Positions 8,891-19,755 are shown, counted from the stretch's first letter. The stretch: 64,000 nt of DNA from Marinobacter salexigens (GCF_002806945.1 NZ_NIHC01000001.1:248001-312000); one strand, 5' to 3'. Notes: generated by a model not told the origin, from the letters alone. Program-made: numbers and translations.

Positions 8891-9046
8891 TTACTTGATC
8901 TTGGCTTCCTTGTACGCAACGTGCTTGCGGACAACCGGATCGTACTTTTTGATCTCGATTTTTTCCGGAGTGTTACGTTTGTTCTTCAGGGTCGTGTAGA
9001 AGTGACCCGTGCCTGCTGACGATACCAGCTTGATTTTTTCGCGCAT
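8891..9046 (-). CDS. rpmG: 50S ribosomal protein L33
   Basis: Translating the minus strand from ATG at 9046 gives 51 residues beginning [19 protein letters not shown] and ending AYKEAKIK, clearly L33. It has no cysteines, so it is the zinc-independent (C-minus) form. It follows rpmB by 11 bp, the usual rpmB-rpmG operon. The leader GGAGCTG before the start serves as ribosome-binding site. Confidence 0.96.
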   Translation of the reverse strand: MREKIKLVSSAGTGHFYTTLKNKRNTPEKIEIKKYDPVVRKHVAYKEAKIK

Positions 9047-9057
9047 GATGCAGCTCC

Positions 9058-9294
9058 TTATACTTTCTCGCCGCGGGCACGAAGATCGGCCAGTACAGCG
9101 TCAATACCTTTTTTATCGATGATGCGCATACCTTTGGTAGACGTGCGCAGCCTTACGAAACGCTTTTCAGACTCAACCCAAAAGCGCTTGCTTTGCAGGT
9201 TTGGCAGAAAACGACGACGGGTGTGGTTCATCGCGTGAGAAACGTTGTTACCAGTGACCGGACGCTTTCCGGTTACCTGACAAACTCTGGACAT
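9058..9294 (-). CDS. rpmB: 50S ribosomal protein L28
   Basis: The 78-residue protein starting [20 protein letters not shown] is L28 of the large subunit. The frame is open a further seven codons upstream, but ATG 9294 has GGAGG six bases before it and matches the conserved N-terminus. It has a single cysteine, so no zinc ribbon. It heads the rpmB-rpmG operon. Confidence 0.97.
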   Translation of the reverse strand: MSRVCQVTGKRPVTGNNVSHAMNHTRRRFLPNLQSKRFWVESEKRFVRLRTSTKGMRIIDKKGIDAVLADLRARGEKV

Positions 9295-9511
9295 ACTTGC
9301 CTCCGACCTGAGCAATGGTCTTAATAAATACGAATTCGATTTTAATGCGTCTCTGGTTGCCGAGGAGTGATTAGGCTCCTGTTTGCGCCCCTGAACTGAA
9401 CGCTGCTCGCCAGACGCCGCCAGAAAGGGACGCTTTTATACCAGAACCAGCACACCAACGCAAAAAATTGTTGGGATTTTGTCCAGTTTTCCTGGGTTCG
9501 CCTGCGATGGT

Positions 9512-10186
9512 TTACATTAAACCACGTTCTGCAAGGGATATTACCTCACCGTGACCCACAACCATATGGTCAAGAACCCTGATATCCACCAACCCAAGCG
9601 CTTCTTTCAGGCGTTTTGTCAGTGAAATATCTGCCTGGCTGGGCTCGGCTACTCCGGAGGGGTGATTATGGGCGAAAATGACGGCAGCTGCATTATCTTC
9701 CAGCGCTTGGCGTACAACTTCCCGTGGATACACTGCAGCGCCGTCAATGGTGCCCCTGAACAATTCCCGGTATTGAATGACCCGGTGCCGGTTATCCAGG
9801 AAGAGGCCCGCAAAGACTTCGTGCGGATAGGTACCCAACCGGCTGGTAAGAAAGCGCCGGGTGTCCTCCGGTGAACGAAGTGGGTCGCCTTGGCGTAGTG
9901 GTTCATCCATTACCCTTCGAGCCATTTCCATAGCCGCCTGAACTTGCGCGTATTTTGCGGTGCCCAGTCCTTTTACGCCACAGAACTGCCTGCGCGATGC
10001 TGTCAGCAACCCACGAAGGCCAGAAAATTCGTGCAGAAGAAATCGCGAGAGCTCCATAACCGGCATACCAGTAGTGCCGGTGCGTAAAAAGATGGCAAGC
10101 AATTCGGCGTCTGAAAGGCTTTCGGGGCCGTGGGCAAGCAGTCGCTCACGGGGGCGCTCATCCATAGGCCAGGCGGAATCGGTCAT
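9512..10186 (-). CDS. radC: RadC-family JAB/MPN domain protein
   Basis: RadC proteins have an N-terminal helix-hairpin-helix-like region ([17 protein letters not shown]) and a C-terminal JAMM metalloprotease-like domain. The metal-binding signature is present as AHNHPSG followed by EPSQAD. The length of 224 residues is normal. The historical DNA-repair assignment is not well supported and the real function is unclear. It is divergent from coaBC, as in Pseudomonas. Confidence 0.92.
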   Translation of the reverse strand: MTDSAWPMDERPRERLLAHGPESLSDAELLAIFLRTGTTGMPVMELSRFLLHEFSGLRGLLTASRRQFCGVKGLGTAKYAQVQAAMEMARRVMDEPLRQGDPLRSPEDTRRFLTSRLGTYPHEVFAGLFLDNRHRVIQYRELFRGTIDGAAVYPREVVRQALEDNAAAVIFAHNHPSGVAEPSQADISLTKRLKEALGLVDIRVLDHMVVGHGEVISLAERGLM

Positions 10187-10371
10187 GTCGGCTTCCTTGC
10201 GAAATGTTTTGAGGGTTTTTGGGAAAGTATTGGCGCTTCCTGCGCGTTTCAGTTACGAAGACTACTTCAAAAAGCAACAAATGGTAAACGAGCAGTCTGT
10301 CTTGCGGGCTGTCGGTATTCTCTGGGCATGCTATCTTAGAAGCCTTTCATATTAAGCGGATACGGAGCCTT

Positions 10372-11574
10372 ATGATGGCCGTCAGAAAAATACTGCTGGG
10401 CATAACCGGTGGCATTGCAGCCTATAAAAGCGCCGAGCTTGTGCGCTTGCTGAAAAAGGCTGGCTATGAGGTAAGGGTCATCATGACCCGAGGTGCGGAA
10501 GCCTTCGTAACGCCCCTGACCTTTCAGGCGCTCAGCGGCGAGCCGGTGCGTACCTCCCTGCTTGACCCGGAGGCCGAAGCCGGTATGGGGCACATAGAGT
10601 TGGCCAAATGGGCTGACCAGGTGGTCATTGCACCGGCCTCTGCAGATTTTATAGCACGGCTTGCCCACGGCATGGCCGACGATTTGCTGACCACCGTCTG
10701 TTGCGCAACAGAGGCGCCCATCGCTGTTGCACCCGCCATGAACCAGGCTATGTGGGGTAACGAGCGTACCCAGCGCAATATCCGTTTGCTGGAGTGCGAT
10801 TTGCAAATATCACTCTGGGGCCCGGACCAGGGCGAACAGGCTTGCGGCGATAATGGGCCTGGACGCATGCTTGAGGCTGCGGAAATTGCTGGCCTGATCA
10901 TGAATAAGCACTCTGGGGCAGGAGAGCTTGCGGGCAGGCGTGTTGTTATTACAGCCGGGCCAACCCGTGAGCCCATAGATCCGGTGCGTTATATCACCAA
11001 TCACAGTTCCGGCAAGATGGGGTACGCGCTGGCTGTTGCTGCCCGGGATGCGGGTGGCCGCGTTGTTCTGGTGAGCGGGCCGGTCAATTTACCAGCTCCA
11101 GTGGGGATTGAGGTTCGTCCTGTTGTTACAGCCGAAGACATGCTGAAGGCCTCCATGGAGGCAGTTGATGAAGGCTGCGACCTGTTTGTTGCAACAGCTG
11201 CGGTTGCAGACTACCGGCCTGAGAGTCGTGCTGACGACAAAATCAAAAAATCCAGTGAGTCCATGGCGCTGCCACTGGTGCGCAACCCCGATACGCTGGC
11301 AACCATTGCCGGGCGTCCGGACGCACCCTTTACTGTGGGTTTTGCGGCTGAAACATCAGATGTGGCCGGCTACGCCAAAGACAAAATGCAGCGCAAGAAA
11401 CTGCGTATGATTGTCGCCAACGATGTGTCTGCCCCAGGGCTGGGATTCAACAGTGACAATAACGCTGTGACTGTGTTCTGGCCGGACGGACAAGAAACCA
11501 TAGGTCCGGACACCAAAAAAGCTATTGCATCACGACTTGTGGCGTTAATTGGCGACCACCTGAAGCAGGAATAA
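10372..11574 (+). CDS. coaBC: Bifunctional phosphopantothenoylcysteine decarboxylase / phosphopantothenate-cysteine ligase
   Basis: This 400-residue enzyme performs two successive steps of CoA synthesis. The CoaC half (about 1-185) has the catalytic histidine H74, PAMNQAMW at 121-128 and the active cysteine C158 in the substrate clamp. The CoaB half follows from about residue 188, with [15 protein letters not shown] and AAVADYRP. The ATG pair at 10372/10375 is preceded by CGGAG. It ends one base before dut starts, so the two are co-translated. Confidence 0.96.
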   Translation: MMAVRKILLGITGGIAAYKSAELVRLLKKAGYEVRVIMTRGAEAFVTPLTFQALSGEPVRTSLLDPEAEAGMGHIELAKWADQVVIAPASADFIARLAHGMADDLLTTVCCATEAPIAVAPAMNQAMWGNERTQRNIRLLECDLQISLWGPDQGEQACGDNGPGRMLEAAEIAGLIMNKHSGAGELAGRRVVITAGPTREPIDPVRYITNHSSGKMGYALAVAARDAGGRVVLVSGPVNLPAPVGIEVRPVVTAEDMLKASMEAVDEGCDLFVATAAVADYRPESRADDKIKKSSESMALPLVRNPDTLATIAGRPDAPFTVGFAAETSDVAGYAKDKMQRKKLRMIVANDVSAPGLGFNSDNNAVTVFWPDGQETIGPDTKKAIASRLVALIGDHLKQE

Positions 11575-11575
11575 C

Positions 11576-12040
11576 ATGAGCAAAAAAATTAATTTACAGG
11601 TACGTATTCTTGATGACCGGATTGGCAACCAGATTGCGTTTCCCGAATACGCAACAGAAGGCTCGGCCGGCTTGGACTTGCGGGCATGCCTTGATGAGCC
11701 CCTGACCCTTGAGCCAGGAGACACACAATTGATCCGAACCGGGCTGTCGATTTACATTGCCGATCCGTCACTGGCCGCCATGATCCTGCCCAGAAGCGGG
11801 CTGGGTCACAAGCACGGTATTGTTCTGGGTAACCTGGTGGGGTTGATCGATTCTGACTACCAGGGCGAGCTGATGGTGTCTTGCTGGAATCGAGGCAAAA
11901 CGGCTTTCACGGTTGACGTCGGTGAGCGGATTGCGCAATTGGTTTTGGTGCCGGTGGTTCAGGCCAACTTTAAAGTTGTGTCCGAGTTTGATTCCAGTTC
12001 CCGGGGCGAAGGTGGTTTCGGCTCCACCGGAACCCGGTAG
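11576..12040 (+). CDS. dut: dUTP diphosphatase
   Basis: Dut hydrolyses dUTP to dUMP and pyrophosphate, keeping uracil out of DNA and supplying thymidylate synthesis. The trimeric dUTPase motifs are present: [32 protein letters not shown] and the flexible C-terminal motif [10 protein letters not shown]. The length, 154 residues, is normal. It starts one base after the coaBC stop and precedes algC by 92 bp, as in Pseudomonas. Confidence 0.96.
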   Translation: MSKKINLQVRILDDRIGNQIAFPEYATEGSAGLDLRACLDEPLTLEPGDTQLIRTGLSIYIADPSLAAMILPRSGLGHKHGIVLGNLVGLIDSDYQGELMVSCWNRGKTAFTVDVGERIAQLVLVPVVQANFKVVSEFDSSSRGEGGFGSTGTR

Positions 12041-12132
12041 CACTTGAGCTTTAGCGCAGAAATTTGATGTGGCGTCTATACTTTGCCGAATAGAGCTTGT
12101 CCAGGATAAAAAGATAATTTGCAGGATGAACT

Positions 12133-14787
12133 ATGAAACTGGGTAAGAAGAAAGCGTCTGAGGCACCTTCTGATGAGCAGCCGGTAGCCAAAGCAGAAAA
12201 AAAACAGAAAGCCCGGGCCTCCGCTAGTTCCAAGATGGCCCACCTGGGTCAGACGGCAATCAGGCAGGCGCTGGTCATATTGGTGGCGGGCGCGACTGCC
12301 ATTGTCCTGGTGTATTTTCTTGTGTTGCAGCCAGCAGCTGAAGAACGCTTCAACGAACGGAAAACCGCGGAGGCAGATGCGGCTGCCCAGCGCATAGGTC
12401 AGTATCTTGCGTTAATGCAGCAAAGTGTAAATGGGCTGGCTACTCAGCCCCATGTTGTAGATACCTTGATGGCACGCAGGGATCCTGCTGCGATACAGCA
12501 GCGGCTGGTCACTGCCTTGCCGGGTGTTCAGGCGGCGTATCTATTTCCCTACCGCCAGATCCCGAGAACGGGCGATGCAAATGCTTTGCTTGGTTTTGCC
12601 GGGCTTGAACTGGTACGTCGCGCTGAAAACAGCCAGCCTTTGCATCCGGATGCTTTCCCACGTGACAATCGTTGGTATGTACAAATGGCAGCGCCGGTGC
12701 GGAATCCGTCCAGCAAGGCTGTTGTAGGCAGCCTTCTGGTGGTGTTTGATGCATCACAGCTTCGGCCACTCCTTTCGGTGGCTAATGCCCGTCTTGGGGG
12801 CGAGTTGGCGTTGATACAAACCGTTTCCGGAACGTCCCGAACGTTCGTCAGTAACGGTGGCAGTTCCGGGTTGGGCGCAGACGCAGCCGAAACCCGAACC
12901 CTTGCCAATCCGGACTGGGCTCTCAGCTACAGGCCGGGAGCTTTGCCAGAGCCCTCTATGAACATTGTATTGATGGCCCTGTTGGTAGGTGTGCCTGCTC
13001 TGGTCGCCGCTTTGCTGGTGTGGGTATTGCTTGTCCGTGCCCAGAAGAATTTACGCCATGAAGTGACCAATCTGATCCAGTGGGCCCATAAGGTGTTCGG
13101 AGGCGAGCGCCAGAAGTTGCCCGTTTTTCAGTGGGATATGGTTGCCTCGGCGGCAGAGGTGCTTTACAGGCTTTCCCAGGTTGTGGAAAAACGTGTGGCG
13201 AAGGCTGGTGAAGCAGCAAAGCCAAAATCTGCCCAGGGCGCCAGGCCGGCTGAAATCGGCGATGCCGAGCCGCTGTTCCAGGACAAGGAACTGCCAGACA
13301 TTGATATGCTTGACGGCGATGAAGATGTTTTGGGTTTTGGCTCCGGTAACAAGGACAGCTCATTCTTTACCGGCGGAGAAATGCCGGAGGTTGAGGAAGA
13401 GCAGGAATCGGTTGTTGAAATGTCACCGGGAATTTTCCGGGCTTACGACATCCGGGGCATCGTTGGTGAGACACTTTCGCCGGCCATTGTCGAGCGCATT
13501 GGTGTAGCCATAGGCTCAGAAGCCATCAGCCGCGGGCTGGCCTCTCTTTGTATAGGCTACGATGGACGCCACTCAAGTCCTGAACTGGCGGATGCGCTGG
13601 CCCAGGGAGTCATGGCAGCTGGCTGTAATGTTATTCACGTTGGTGCTGTGCCAACACCGGTGCTGTATTTTGCCACTCACCATCTTGAGAATGGCTCGGG
13701 TGTAATGGTGACAGGAAGCCATAACCCGGCAAACTACAACGGCCTCAAGATCATGCTGGGGGGCGAAACTCTTTCTGGCGATGCCATCATGGCGCTGTAC
13801 CAGCGAGTGCAGACAGGTAATCTGGCCGCTGGTCGTGGTACGCAGTCGTCTGAAGATGTGCGCAGAGCTTATCTTGATCGTATCGTGGGCGATATTGCCG
13901 TGGCTGCGCCGCTGAAGGTTGTGGTCGATGCCGGCAACGGTATTGCAGGCGAGCTGGGTCCCATGTTGGTTGAAGAGCTCGGTTGCGAAGTGATTCCGTT
14001 GTATTGCGAGGTTGACGGAGACTTTCCGAACCACCACCCAGACCCGGGCAAGCCAGCAAACCTTGCCGACCTGATTGAAAGAGTCAAAGCGGAAGGCGCA
14101 GATCTTGGTGTGGCCTTTGATGGCGATGGCGACCGGCTGGGCCTGGTAACGAATACCGGCAAGATTATCTGGCCAGACCGTTTGCTGATGCTCTTCGCCC
14201 GTGATGTGGTGTCACGAAACCCCGGTGCCGATGTGATTTACGATGTGAAGTGCAGTCGCCGGCTTGCCGGGGTGATTACTGAAGCTGGCGGGCGCCCCAT
14301 CATGTGGAAAACCGGCCACTCTCTGATGAAGGCCAAAATGAAGGAGACCGGAGCGCTGCTGGCGGGTGAGATGAGCGGCCATATTTTCTTCGCCGAGCGC
14401 TGGTACGGGTTTGATGATGGGCTTTACGCAGCAGCCAGGCTTCTGGAAATACTGGGCATTGAAGATCGTCACAGTGACGAAGTATTTGAAGACTTCCCTG
14501 AGGACATCAGCACTCCGGAGCTTAATGTTGAGGTCACCGAAAGCAGCAAGTTCACCATTATGGAGCAGTTGAGCGAAGTTGGTGACTTCGGTGATGGTAA
14601 TATCAGCAAGATTGACGGTATTCGTGTGGATTACGCTGATGGCTGGGGTTTGTGTCGTGCTTCCAATACGACACCGGTGCTGGTACTTCGTTTTGAAGCG
14701 GAAACGGAAGACGCTTTGGAGCGGATCAAAGATGTTTTCCGGGCCCAGTTGCAGAAAGTCGCGCCGGATCTGGTGGCTGACTTCTGA
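12133..14787 (+). CDS. algC: Phosphomannomutase/phosphoglucomutase AlgC with membrane-bound sensor-like N-terminus
   Basis: AlgC interconverts the 1- and 6-phosphates of mannose and glucose for lipopolysaccharide and exopolysaccharide precursors. The catalytic part starts near residue 431 (SPGIFRAYDIRG) and has the phosphoserine loop TGSHNP with S529 and the magnesium loop DGDGDR (663-668). Ahead of it lie 430 extra residues: a basic cytoplasmic start, a membrane helix at about 44-66, a periplasmic region of about 210 residues resembling a Cache-type domain, a second helix at about 277-301, and an acidic linker. The total is 884 residues against about 460 for the classical enzyme. Recent Pseudomonas annotations also give a long form of AlgC. 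Confidence 0.92.
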   Translation: MKLGKKKASEAPSDEQPVAKAEKKQKARASASSKMAHLGQTAIRQALVILVAGATAIVLVYFLVLQPAAEERFNERKTAEADAAAQRIGQYLALMQQSVNGLATQPHVVDTLMARRDPAAIQQRLVTALPGVQAAYLFPYRQIPRTGDANALLGFAGLELVRRAENSQPLHPDAFPRDNRWYVQMAAPVRNPSSKAVVGSLLVVFDASQLRPLLSVANARLGGELALIQTVSGTSRTFVSNGGSSGLGADAAETRTLANPDWALSYRPGALPEPSMNIVLMALLVGVPALVAALLVWVLLVRAQKNLRHEVTNLIQWAHKVFGGERQKLPVFQWDMVASAAEVLYRLSQVVEKRVAKAGEAAKPKSAQGARPAEIGDAEPLFQDKELPDIDMLDGDEDVLGFGSGNKDSSFFTGGEMPEVEEEQESVVEMSPGIFRAYDIRGIVGETLSPAIVERIGVAIGSEAISRGLASLCIGYDGRHSSPELADALAQGVMAAGCNVIHVGAVPTPVLYFATHHLENGSGVMVTGSHNPANYNGLKIMLGGETLSGDAIMALYQRVQTGNLAAGRGTQSSEDVRRAYLDRIVGDIAVAAPLKVVVDAGNGIAGELGPMLVEELGCEVIPLYCEVDGDFPNHHPDPGKPANLADLIERVKAEGADLGVAFDGDGDRLGLVTNTGKIIWPDRLLMLFARDVVSRNPGADVIYDVKCSRRLAGVITEAGGRPIMWKTGHSLMKAKMKETGALLAGEMSGHIFFAERWYGFDDGLYAAARLLEILGIEDRHSDEVFEDFPEDISTPELNVEVTESSKFTIMEQLSEVGDFGDGNISKIDGIRVDYADGWGLCRASNTTPVLVLRFEAETEDALERIKDVFRAQLQKVAPDLVADF

Positions 14788-14832
14788 ATATGGTGGCTCT
14801 TTAGACCCCCGATGTTAATTTTGAGCAATTAA

Positions 14833-15738
<906 letters not shown>

Positions 15739-15779
15739 CGATTTCCTGTAACTGACGGCGCAGCCTGAGGAATTTCCGG

Positions 15780-17033
15780 ATGAAACGCCTGCTCACAGCT
15801 CTGATACTGGCAGCTCTGCTTGGCTTTGCCGTGTTTAAGGCCGGTGTTTGGTGGTTGGCGGATCAACGCATGGCAGAAGCGCGCCAGGTGCTTAGCGTAA
15901 ACGGCGTTCTGGAGCGGGGCAAGATTGGCTCCGGCGTTGCGGGGCGACTGGTATTCACCGACGCGTCCTGGCAGGACTTCGAACTCACCCAGCCGCTGGT
16001 TATTGGTCGCGCGGAATTTGAAGCCGGGTCTCCTGTTGACCTGTTGAAGGCGCTTGCAGATCCAGCTCAGCTTCCTGCCAGTTGGTCGCTGCAGGCAGAG
16101 GGGTTGGCCCTGGAGCTGGAAGCAACCATGTTCCGCAACTGGGTCACAGCAGACGGCGTTGGCGGCCGTGAACAGGCCGCTTTATTCGCACTTTCCTGCG
16201 CCCCGGACCCGCGCCAGCAGCTTGGCAGCGGCGATCTGCTGCGCATGGGAATCCCCCGACTGTCGGGGGAACTGATCCTTGAGCAGACGCCTGAGCGGGT
16301 CCACCTTGAGCTGAACTCGGAAAATACCGGCAGCCTTGAGCTTAACTGGCCGGGTGCCCGCATCAGCCTGGTGTCTCCGGAAAGCATCCTGACGAGCTCA
16401 TCGCGGCCTCTTGAAATTACCCTGAGAGATGGCGGCCTGATGCGCCGGATTGCAGCGTACTGTGCCCGGGAAGCGGGACAGGAAATGACCCAGTGGGCCC
16501 GCCGTGCCGTGGAAGCATTCGAAACCGGATTGAAGACTCATGGCTGGTATGCAAGCGACCAGTTACTGGCGCTGTACCGGCAGTGGCTTCTCGAAGGTGG
16601 GGAGGTTACAGCGTCGGTTCGGCCGGGCTCGGAAACCCTGGGCATACCGGTGCGTGCGGAGAATGAAAATGCTGATGGCACTCTTGCCTGGGCAGTGGAA
16701 TACAATGGTGCCATGGTGCCGGATGTGTTTCTTCGCAAAGCCGAGCCGGTTGCTTTTGAACCACCCAAAGAAGCTCTGGAACCCGTCGTGCTACGGGAAA
16801 ATCCGGCGGTTGCCAGTTGGCATGCACAAGAGCTTGAAACAGCGCCGGCCTGGATTGGCCGAAAGGTGCGGGTGACACTTTCAAACGGTAATCTGGTGCA
16901 AGGCCGCCTGGCGAGCGCAAACGAACAGGAGCTGGAGGTTGCTCGTGAAGTGGCGGGTGGCGAGGTGGCTTACCCTATTGTTACTCGTGCCATTACAGGG
17001 TTTGAGGTCTGGCGGCGCGGCCAGAGACAATAG
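15780..17033 (+). CDS. Uncharacterised membrane-anchored protein in the arginine gene region
   Basis: I do not recognise this 417-residue protein. Residues 5-27 form one membrane helix or uncleaved signal, with the rest predicted in the periplasm. The middle is rich in beta-prone amphipathic sequence. The last 60 or so residues (from WIGRKVRVTLSNG to VTRAITGFEVW) look like a small beta-barrel of Sm/SH3 type. It sits 41 bp after argB and 26 bp before argE on the same strand, so it is probably co-transcribed, but nothing in it suggests an enzyme of arginine synthesis. Confidence 0.75.
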   Translation: MKRLLTALILAALLGFAVFKAGVWWLADQRMAEARQVLSVNGVLERGKIGSGVAGRLVFTDASWQDFELTQPLVIGRAEFEAGSPVDLLKALADPAQLPASWSLQAEGLALELEATMFRNWVTADGVGGREQAALFALSCAPDPRQQLGSGDLLRMGIPRLSGELILEQTPERVHLELNSENTGSLELNWPGARISLVSPESILTSSSRPLEITLRDGGLMRRIAAYCAREAGQEMTQWARRAVEAFETGLKTHGWYASDQLLALYRQWLLEGGEVTASVRPGSETLGIPVRAENENADGTLAWAVEYNGAMVPDVFLRKAEPVAFEPPKEALEPVVLRENPAVASWHAQELETAPAWIGRKVRVTLSNGNLVQGRLASANEQELEVAREVAGGEVAYPIVTRAITGFEVWRRGQRQ

Positions 17034-17059
17034 CACTCCAGCTGGAGTGAGGAGGCACA

Positions 17060-18256
17060 ATGCCGCAGTTTGGTGACGATAACGATAGTGGTAAAATGAC
17101 CCGCAGGGCCGACACAGTTCCGGGTGTGAGAGAAATGCTGTCTACGCTGGTTTCGCTGCCATCCATCAGCAGTGCATCGGCAGAATGGGATCATAGCAAT
17201 GAGCCGGTTGTGCGGAGGCTTGGTGAGTGGCTGGAAGCGCTTGGGTTTTCTGTTGAAGTGTTGGCGGTACCCGGCATGGCAGGCAAGTACAACCTGATTG
17301 CAACGCTGGGCAGTGGCTCCGGCGGGCTGGTGCTGGCGGGCCATACAGACACAGTGCCGTTTGATGACAAGCGTTGGCAAAGTGACCCTTTCACCCTGAC
17401 AGAGCGCGACAACCGTTTGTACGGCTTGGGCACTTGCGACATGAAAGGCTTTTTCCCTCTGGCCATTGAAGCCGCCAGAGCCTTCACCGCCGCCGACATG
17501 AAGCAGCCTTTGATTATCCTTGCAACCGCCGACGAAGAAACCTCCATGAACGGCGCCAGAGCGCTCGCGGAGGCTGGCAAACCGAAAGCACGCTATGCGG
17601 TCATCGGTGAGCCTACAAGTCTCAGGCCTGTGCGTATGCACAAGGGCATTATGATGGAGCGGCTGACGTTTGAAGGCCAGTCTGGCCATTCATCTGACCC
17701 AAGCCTGGGCCGCAATGCGCTGGAGGGCATGCACGAGGCCCTTGGCGAACTGCTGGCGCTGCGCGCAGATTGGCAGCAACAGTATCGCAACACGAATTTT
17801 GACGTTCAGGTGCCAACACTCAACCTGGGCTGCATCCACGGTGGCGATAACCCGAACCGTATTTGCGCCCGCTGCGAGCTGCACTTTGACCTGCGCCCGC
17901 TTCCCGGTATGAGTATGGAAAACCTGCGGCAGGATATCCTGTACAGGCTTCAGCCATTGGCTGAGCGACGCGAGCTGGCGATGGAGTTTGAGCCGTTGTT
18001 TGATGGTGTGCCACCGTTCGAGACGCCAGCCGATGCAGCGTTGGTGAAGGCCTGTGAACAGCTTACCGGTCATACCGCCCATGCCGTGGCCTTTGCCACT
18101 GAGGCTCCGTGGCTGCAAAAGCTTGGCATGGAAACCCTTGTTCTTGGCCCGGGCTCGATAGATCAGGCGCACCAGCCTGATGAGTTCATAGAAATGTCAC
18201 AGCTGGAGCCCACGGTGAAAATTCTGAAGGGCCTTATTCAGCAGTTTTGTCTTTAA
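17060..18256 (+). CDS. argE: Acetylornithine deacetylase
   Basis: ArgE removes the acetyl group from N-acetylornithine in the linear arginine route. It is an M20-family zinc hydrolase of 398 residues with metal ligands visible as GHTDT (H95), D127 in TCDMKG and the E159-E160 pair in DEETS. GAGGAGG precedes the ATG. A structured intergenic repeat fills the space to argA, which encodes the first enzyme of the same pathway. Confidence 0.93.
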   Translation: MPQFGDDNDSGKMTRRADTVPGVREMLSTLVSLPSISSASAEWDHSNEPVVRRLGEWLEALGFSVEVLAVPGMAGKYNLIATLGSGSGGLVLAGHTDTVPFDDKRWQSDPFTLTERDNRLYGLGTCDMKGFFPLAIEAARAFTAADMKQPLIILATADEETSMNGARALAEAGKPKARYAVIGEPTSLRPVRMHKGIMMERLTFEGQSGHSSDPSLGRNALEGMHEALGELLALRADWQQQYRNTNFDVQVPTLNLGCIHGGDNPNRICARCELHFDLRPLPGMSMENLRQDILYRLQPLAERRELAMEFEPLFDGVPPFETPADAALVKACEQLTGHTAHAVAFATEAPWLQKLGMETLVLGPGSIDQAHQPDEFIEMSQLEPTVKILKGLIQQFCL

Positions 18257-18284
18257 TCTATCAGGCAGGTTAACGTAAGAGTCC

Positions 18285-18395
18285 GAGCGCTGCCGATGGC
18301 TCCCTCCAAAACCGTGGAGCGCCAGGGATGGCGCGACCGAGCCCTGCAGGGACGTATTTACGGGCGTGTTTTGGAGGGAGCCATCGGCAGCGCTC
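18285..18395. repeat. Structured intergenic repeat element, copy A
   Basis: Two perfect 28-nt inverted arms (18285-18312 and 18368-18395, beginning GAGCGCTGCC and ending CCAAAAC) enclose a 55-nt loop. The loop holds an inner hairpin GCGCC-AGGGAT-GGCGC and a segment GGACGTATTTACGGGCGT. A second copy with the same plan lies at 40996-41107. It lies wholly between argE and argA. No ORF is inside it, so it is a non-autonomous element or an RNA structure. Confidence 0.92.
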
Positions 18396-18447
18396 ATGCT
18401 CCACAGTCTCCGGCGCGCGCAACAATGTATGAACGGGAGAACACTAC

Positions 18448-19755
18448 TTGAAATCAAACGGCTGGCTGCACTCTTTTCGCCATTCATCGCCTTATATCAA
18501 TACCCATCGTGGCCGCACAGTCGTGCTGACCCTTCCGGGCGATGCGGTGGTGCATGAGAATTTTATCAACATTGTTCATGACATTGCCTTGTTGAGCAGC
18601 CTGGGTGTGCGATTGGTTGTTGCCTTTGGTTCCCGCCCGCAGATTCAGCGTCGTCTGGATGAAGCCGGGTTCGAATCGTCTTTTTCCCGCAGCTTGCGCA
18701 TCACCCCGGAAGACCATTTGCCGTTGGTTATGGAAGCAACCGGTGGTTTGCGGGCTTACCTTGAAAGCCAACTGTCCATGGGGCTCGTGAACTCCCCCAT
18801 GCACAATGCCCGCATTCGGGTCAGCAGCGGTAACTATGTGACTGCAAAGCCGGTGGGTGTGCTGGATGGAATCGATTTCGGGTACACAGGTAAAGTGCGG
18901 CGCGTTGATGTGGCCGGCATTGAGAAGCTTCTGGAGCAAGGCCATATCGTTTTGCTGCCACCCATGGGCTACTCGCCTACAGGGGATGCCTTTAACCTGT
19001 CCTATGAGGATGTAGGTAGTCAGGTAGCCGCCGCACTGCAGGTGGAAAAGCTCATGGTGTTTATTGATGACGTGGGCTTGCTTGAGCAGGACGGTTCCCT
19101 GATTCGTGAGCTGTCAGCTCGACAAGCGCCCGAGCGGCTGGCGGATGGAACTGTATCCGGGCACGACGCAGACTTGCTGCGGGCTGCCTGCGATGCCTGT
19201 GTAAAGGGTGTCAGGCGGGCGCACTTTATCAGTTACGTGAACGATGGCGCCTTGCTGGAAGAACTGTTCACCCGGGATGGCACGGGTACGTTGGTCAGTG
19301 GTGATCACTATGAGCAAATTCGACAGGCTCGGGCCGAGGATATCGGTGGCATTCTGGGGCTGATTGAGCCACTGGAAGAGCAGGGCATTCTGGTACGGCG
19401 GTCTCGGGAAATGCTGGAGACCGATATTGATAACTTTGTTGTTGCGGAGCGTGATGGCACGATTGTTGGCTGCGCGGCCCTGCACAATTACCCGGAAGAA
19501 GGTGCAGGTGAACTCTCCTGTTTTGCAGTCGATTCCGCCTATCGCCGCGCAGGCCGTGGCGACGAGATTTTGCTGATGGTGGAAAAACACGCCCGTAGCC
19601 AGGGTATTCAAAAACTGTTCGTGCTCACCACACAAACCGAGCACTGGTTTCGTGAGCGTGGGTTCTTGCCCAGTACCGTTCAGGCTTTGCCCGGGCCAAA
19701 GCTTGCTGCTTACAATACACAACGTAACTCAAAAGTGTTCTTTAAACCGCTCTGA
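18448..19755 (+). CDS. argA: N-acetylglutamate synthase
   Basis: ArgA acetylates glutamate with acetyl-CoA, the committed step of arginine synthesis. The 435-residue protein joins an amino-acid-kinase-like domain (about 1-290), which in the family binds arginine, to a C-terminal GNAT acetyltransferase domain (about 297-435, with RRAGRGDEILL as the acetyl-CoA loop). The frame starts with TTG at 18448, with GGGAG nine bases upstream; no ATG is in frame nearby. Its last 27 bases overlap the convergent aminopeptidase gene. Confidence 0.94.
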   Translation: MKSNGWLHSFRHSSPYINTHRGRTVVLTLPGDAVVHENFINIVHDIALLSSLGVRLVVAFGSRPQIQRRLDEAGFESSFSRSLRITPEDHLPLVMEATGGLRAYLESQLSMGLVNSPMHNARIRVSSGNYVTAKPVGVLDGIDFGYTGKVRRVDVAGIEKLLEQGHIVLLPPMGYSPTGDAFNLSYEDVGSQVAAALQVEKLMVFIDDVGLLEQDGSLIRELSARQAPERLADGTVSGHDADLLRAACDACVKGVRRAHFISYVNDGALLEELFTRDGTGTLVSGDHYEQIRQARAEDIGGILGLIEPLEEQGILVRRSREMLETDIDNFVVAERDGTIVGCAALHNYPEEGAGELSCFAVDSAYRRAGRGDEILLMVEKHARSQGIQKLFVLTTQTEHWFRERGFLPSTVQALPGPKLAAYNTQRNSKVFFKPL

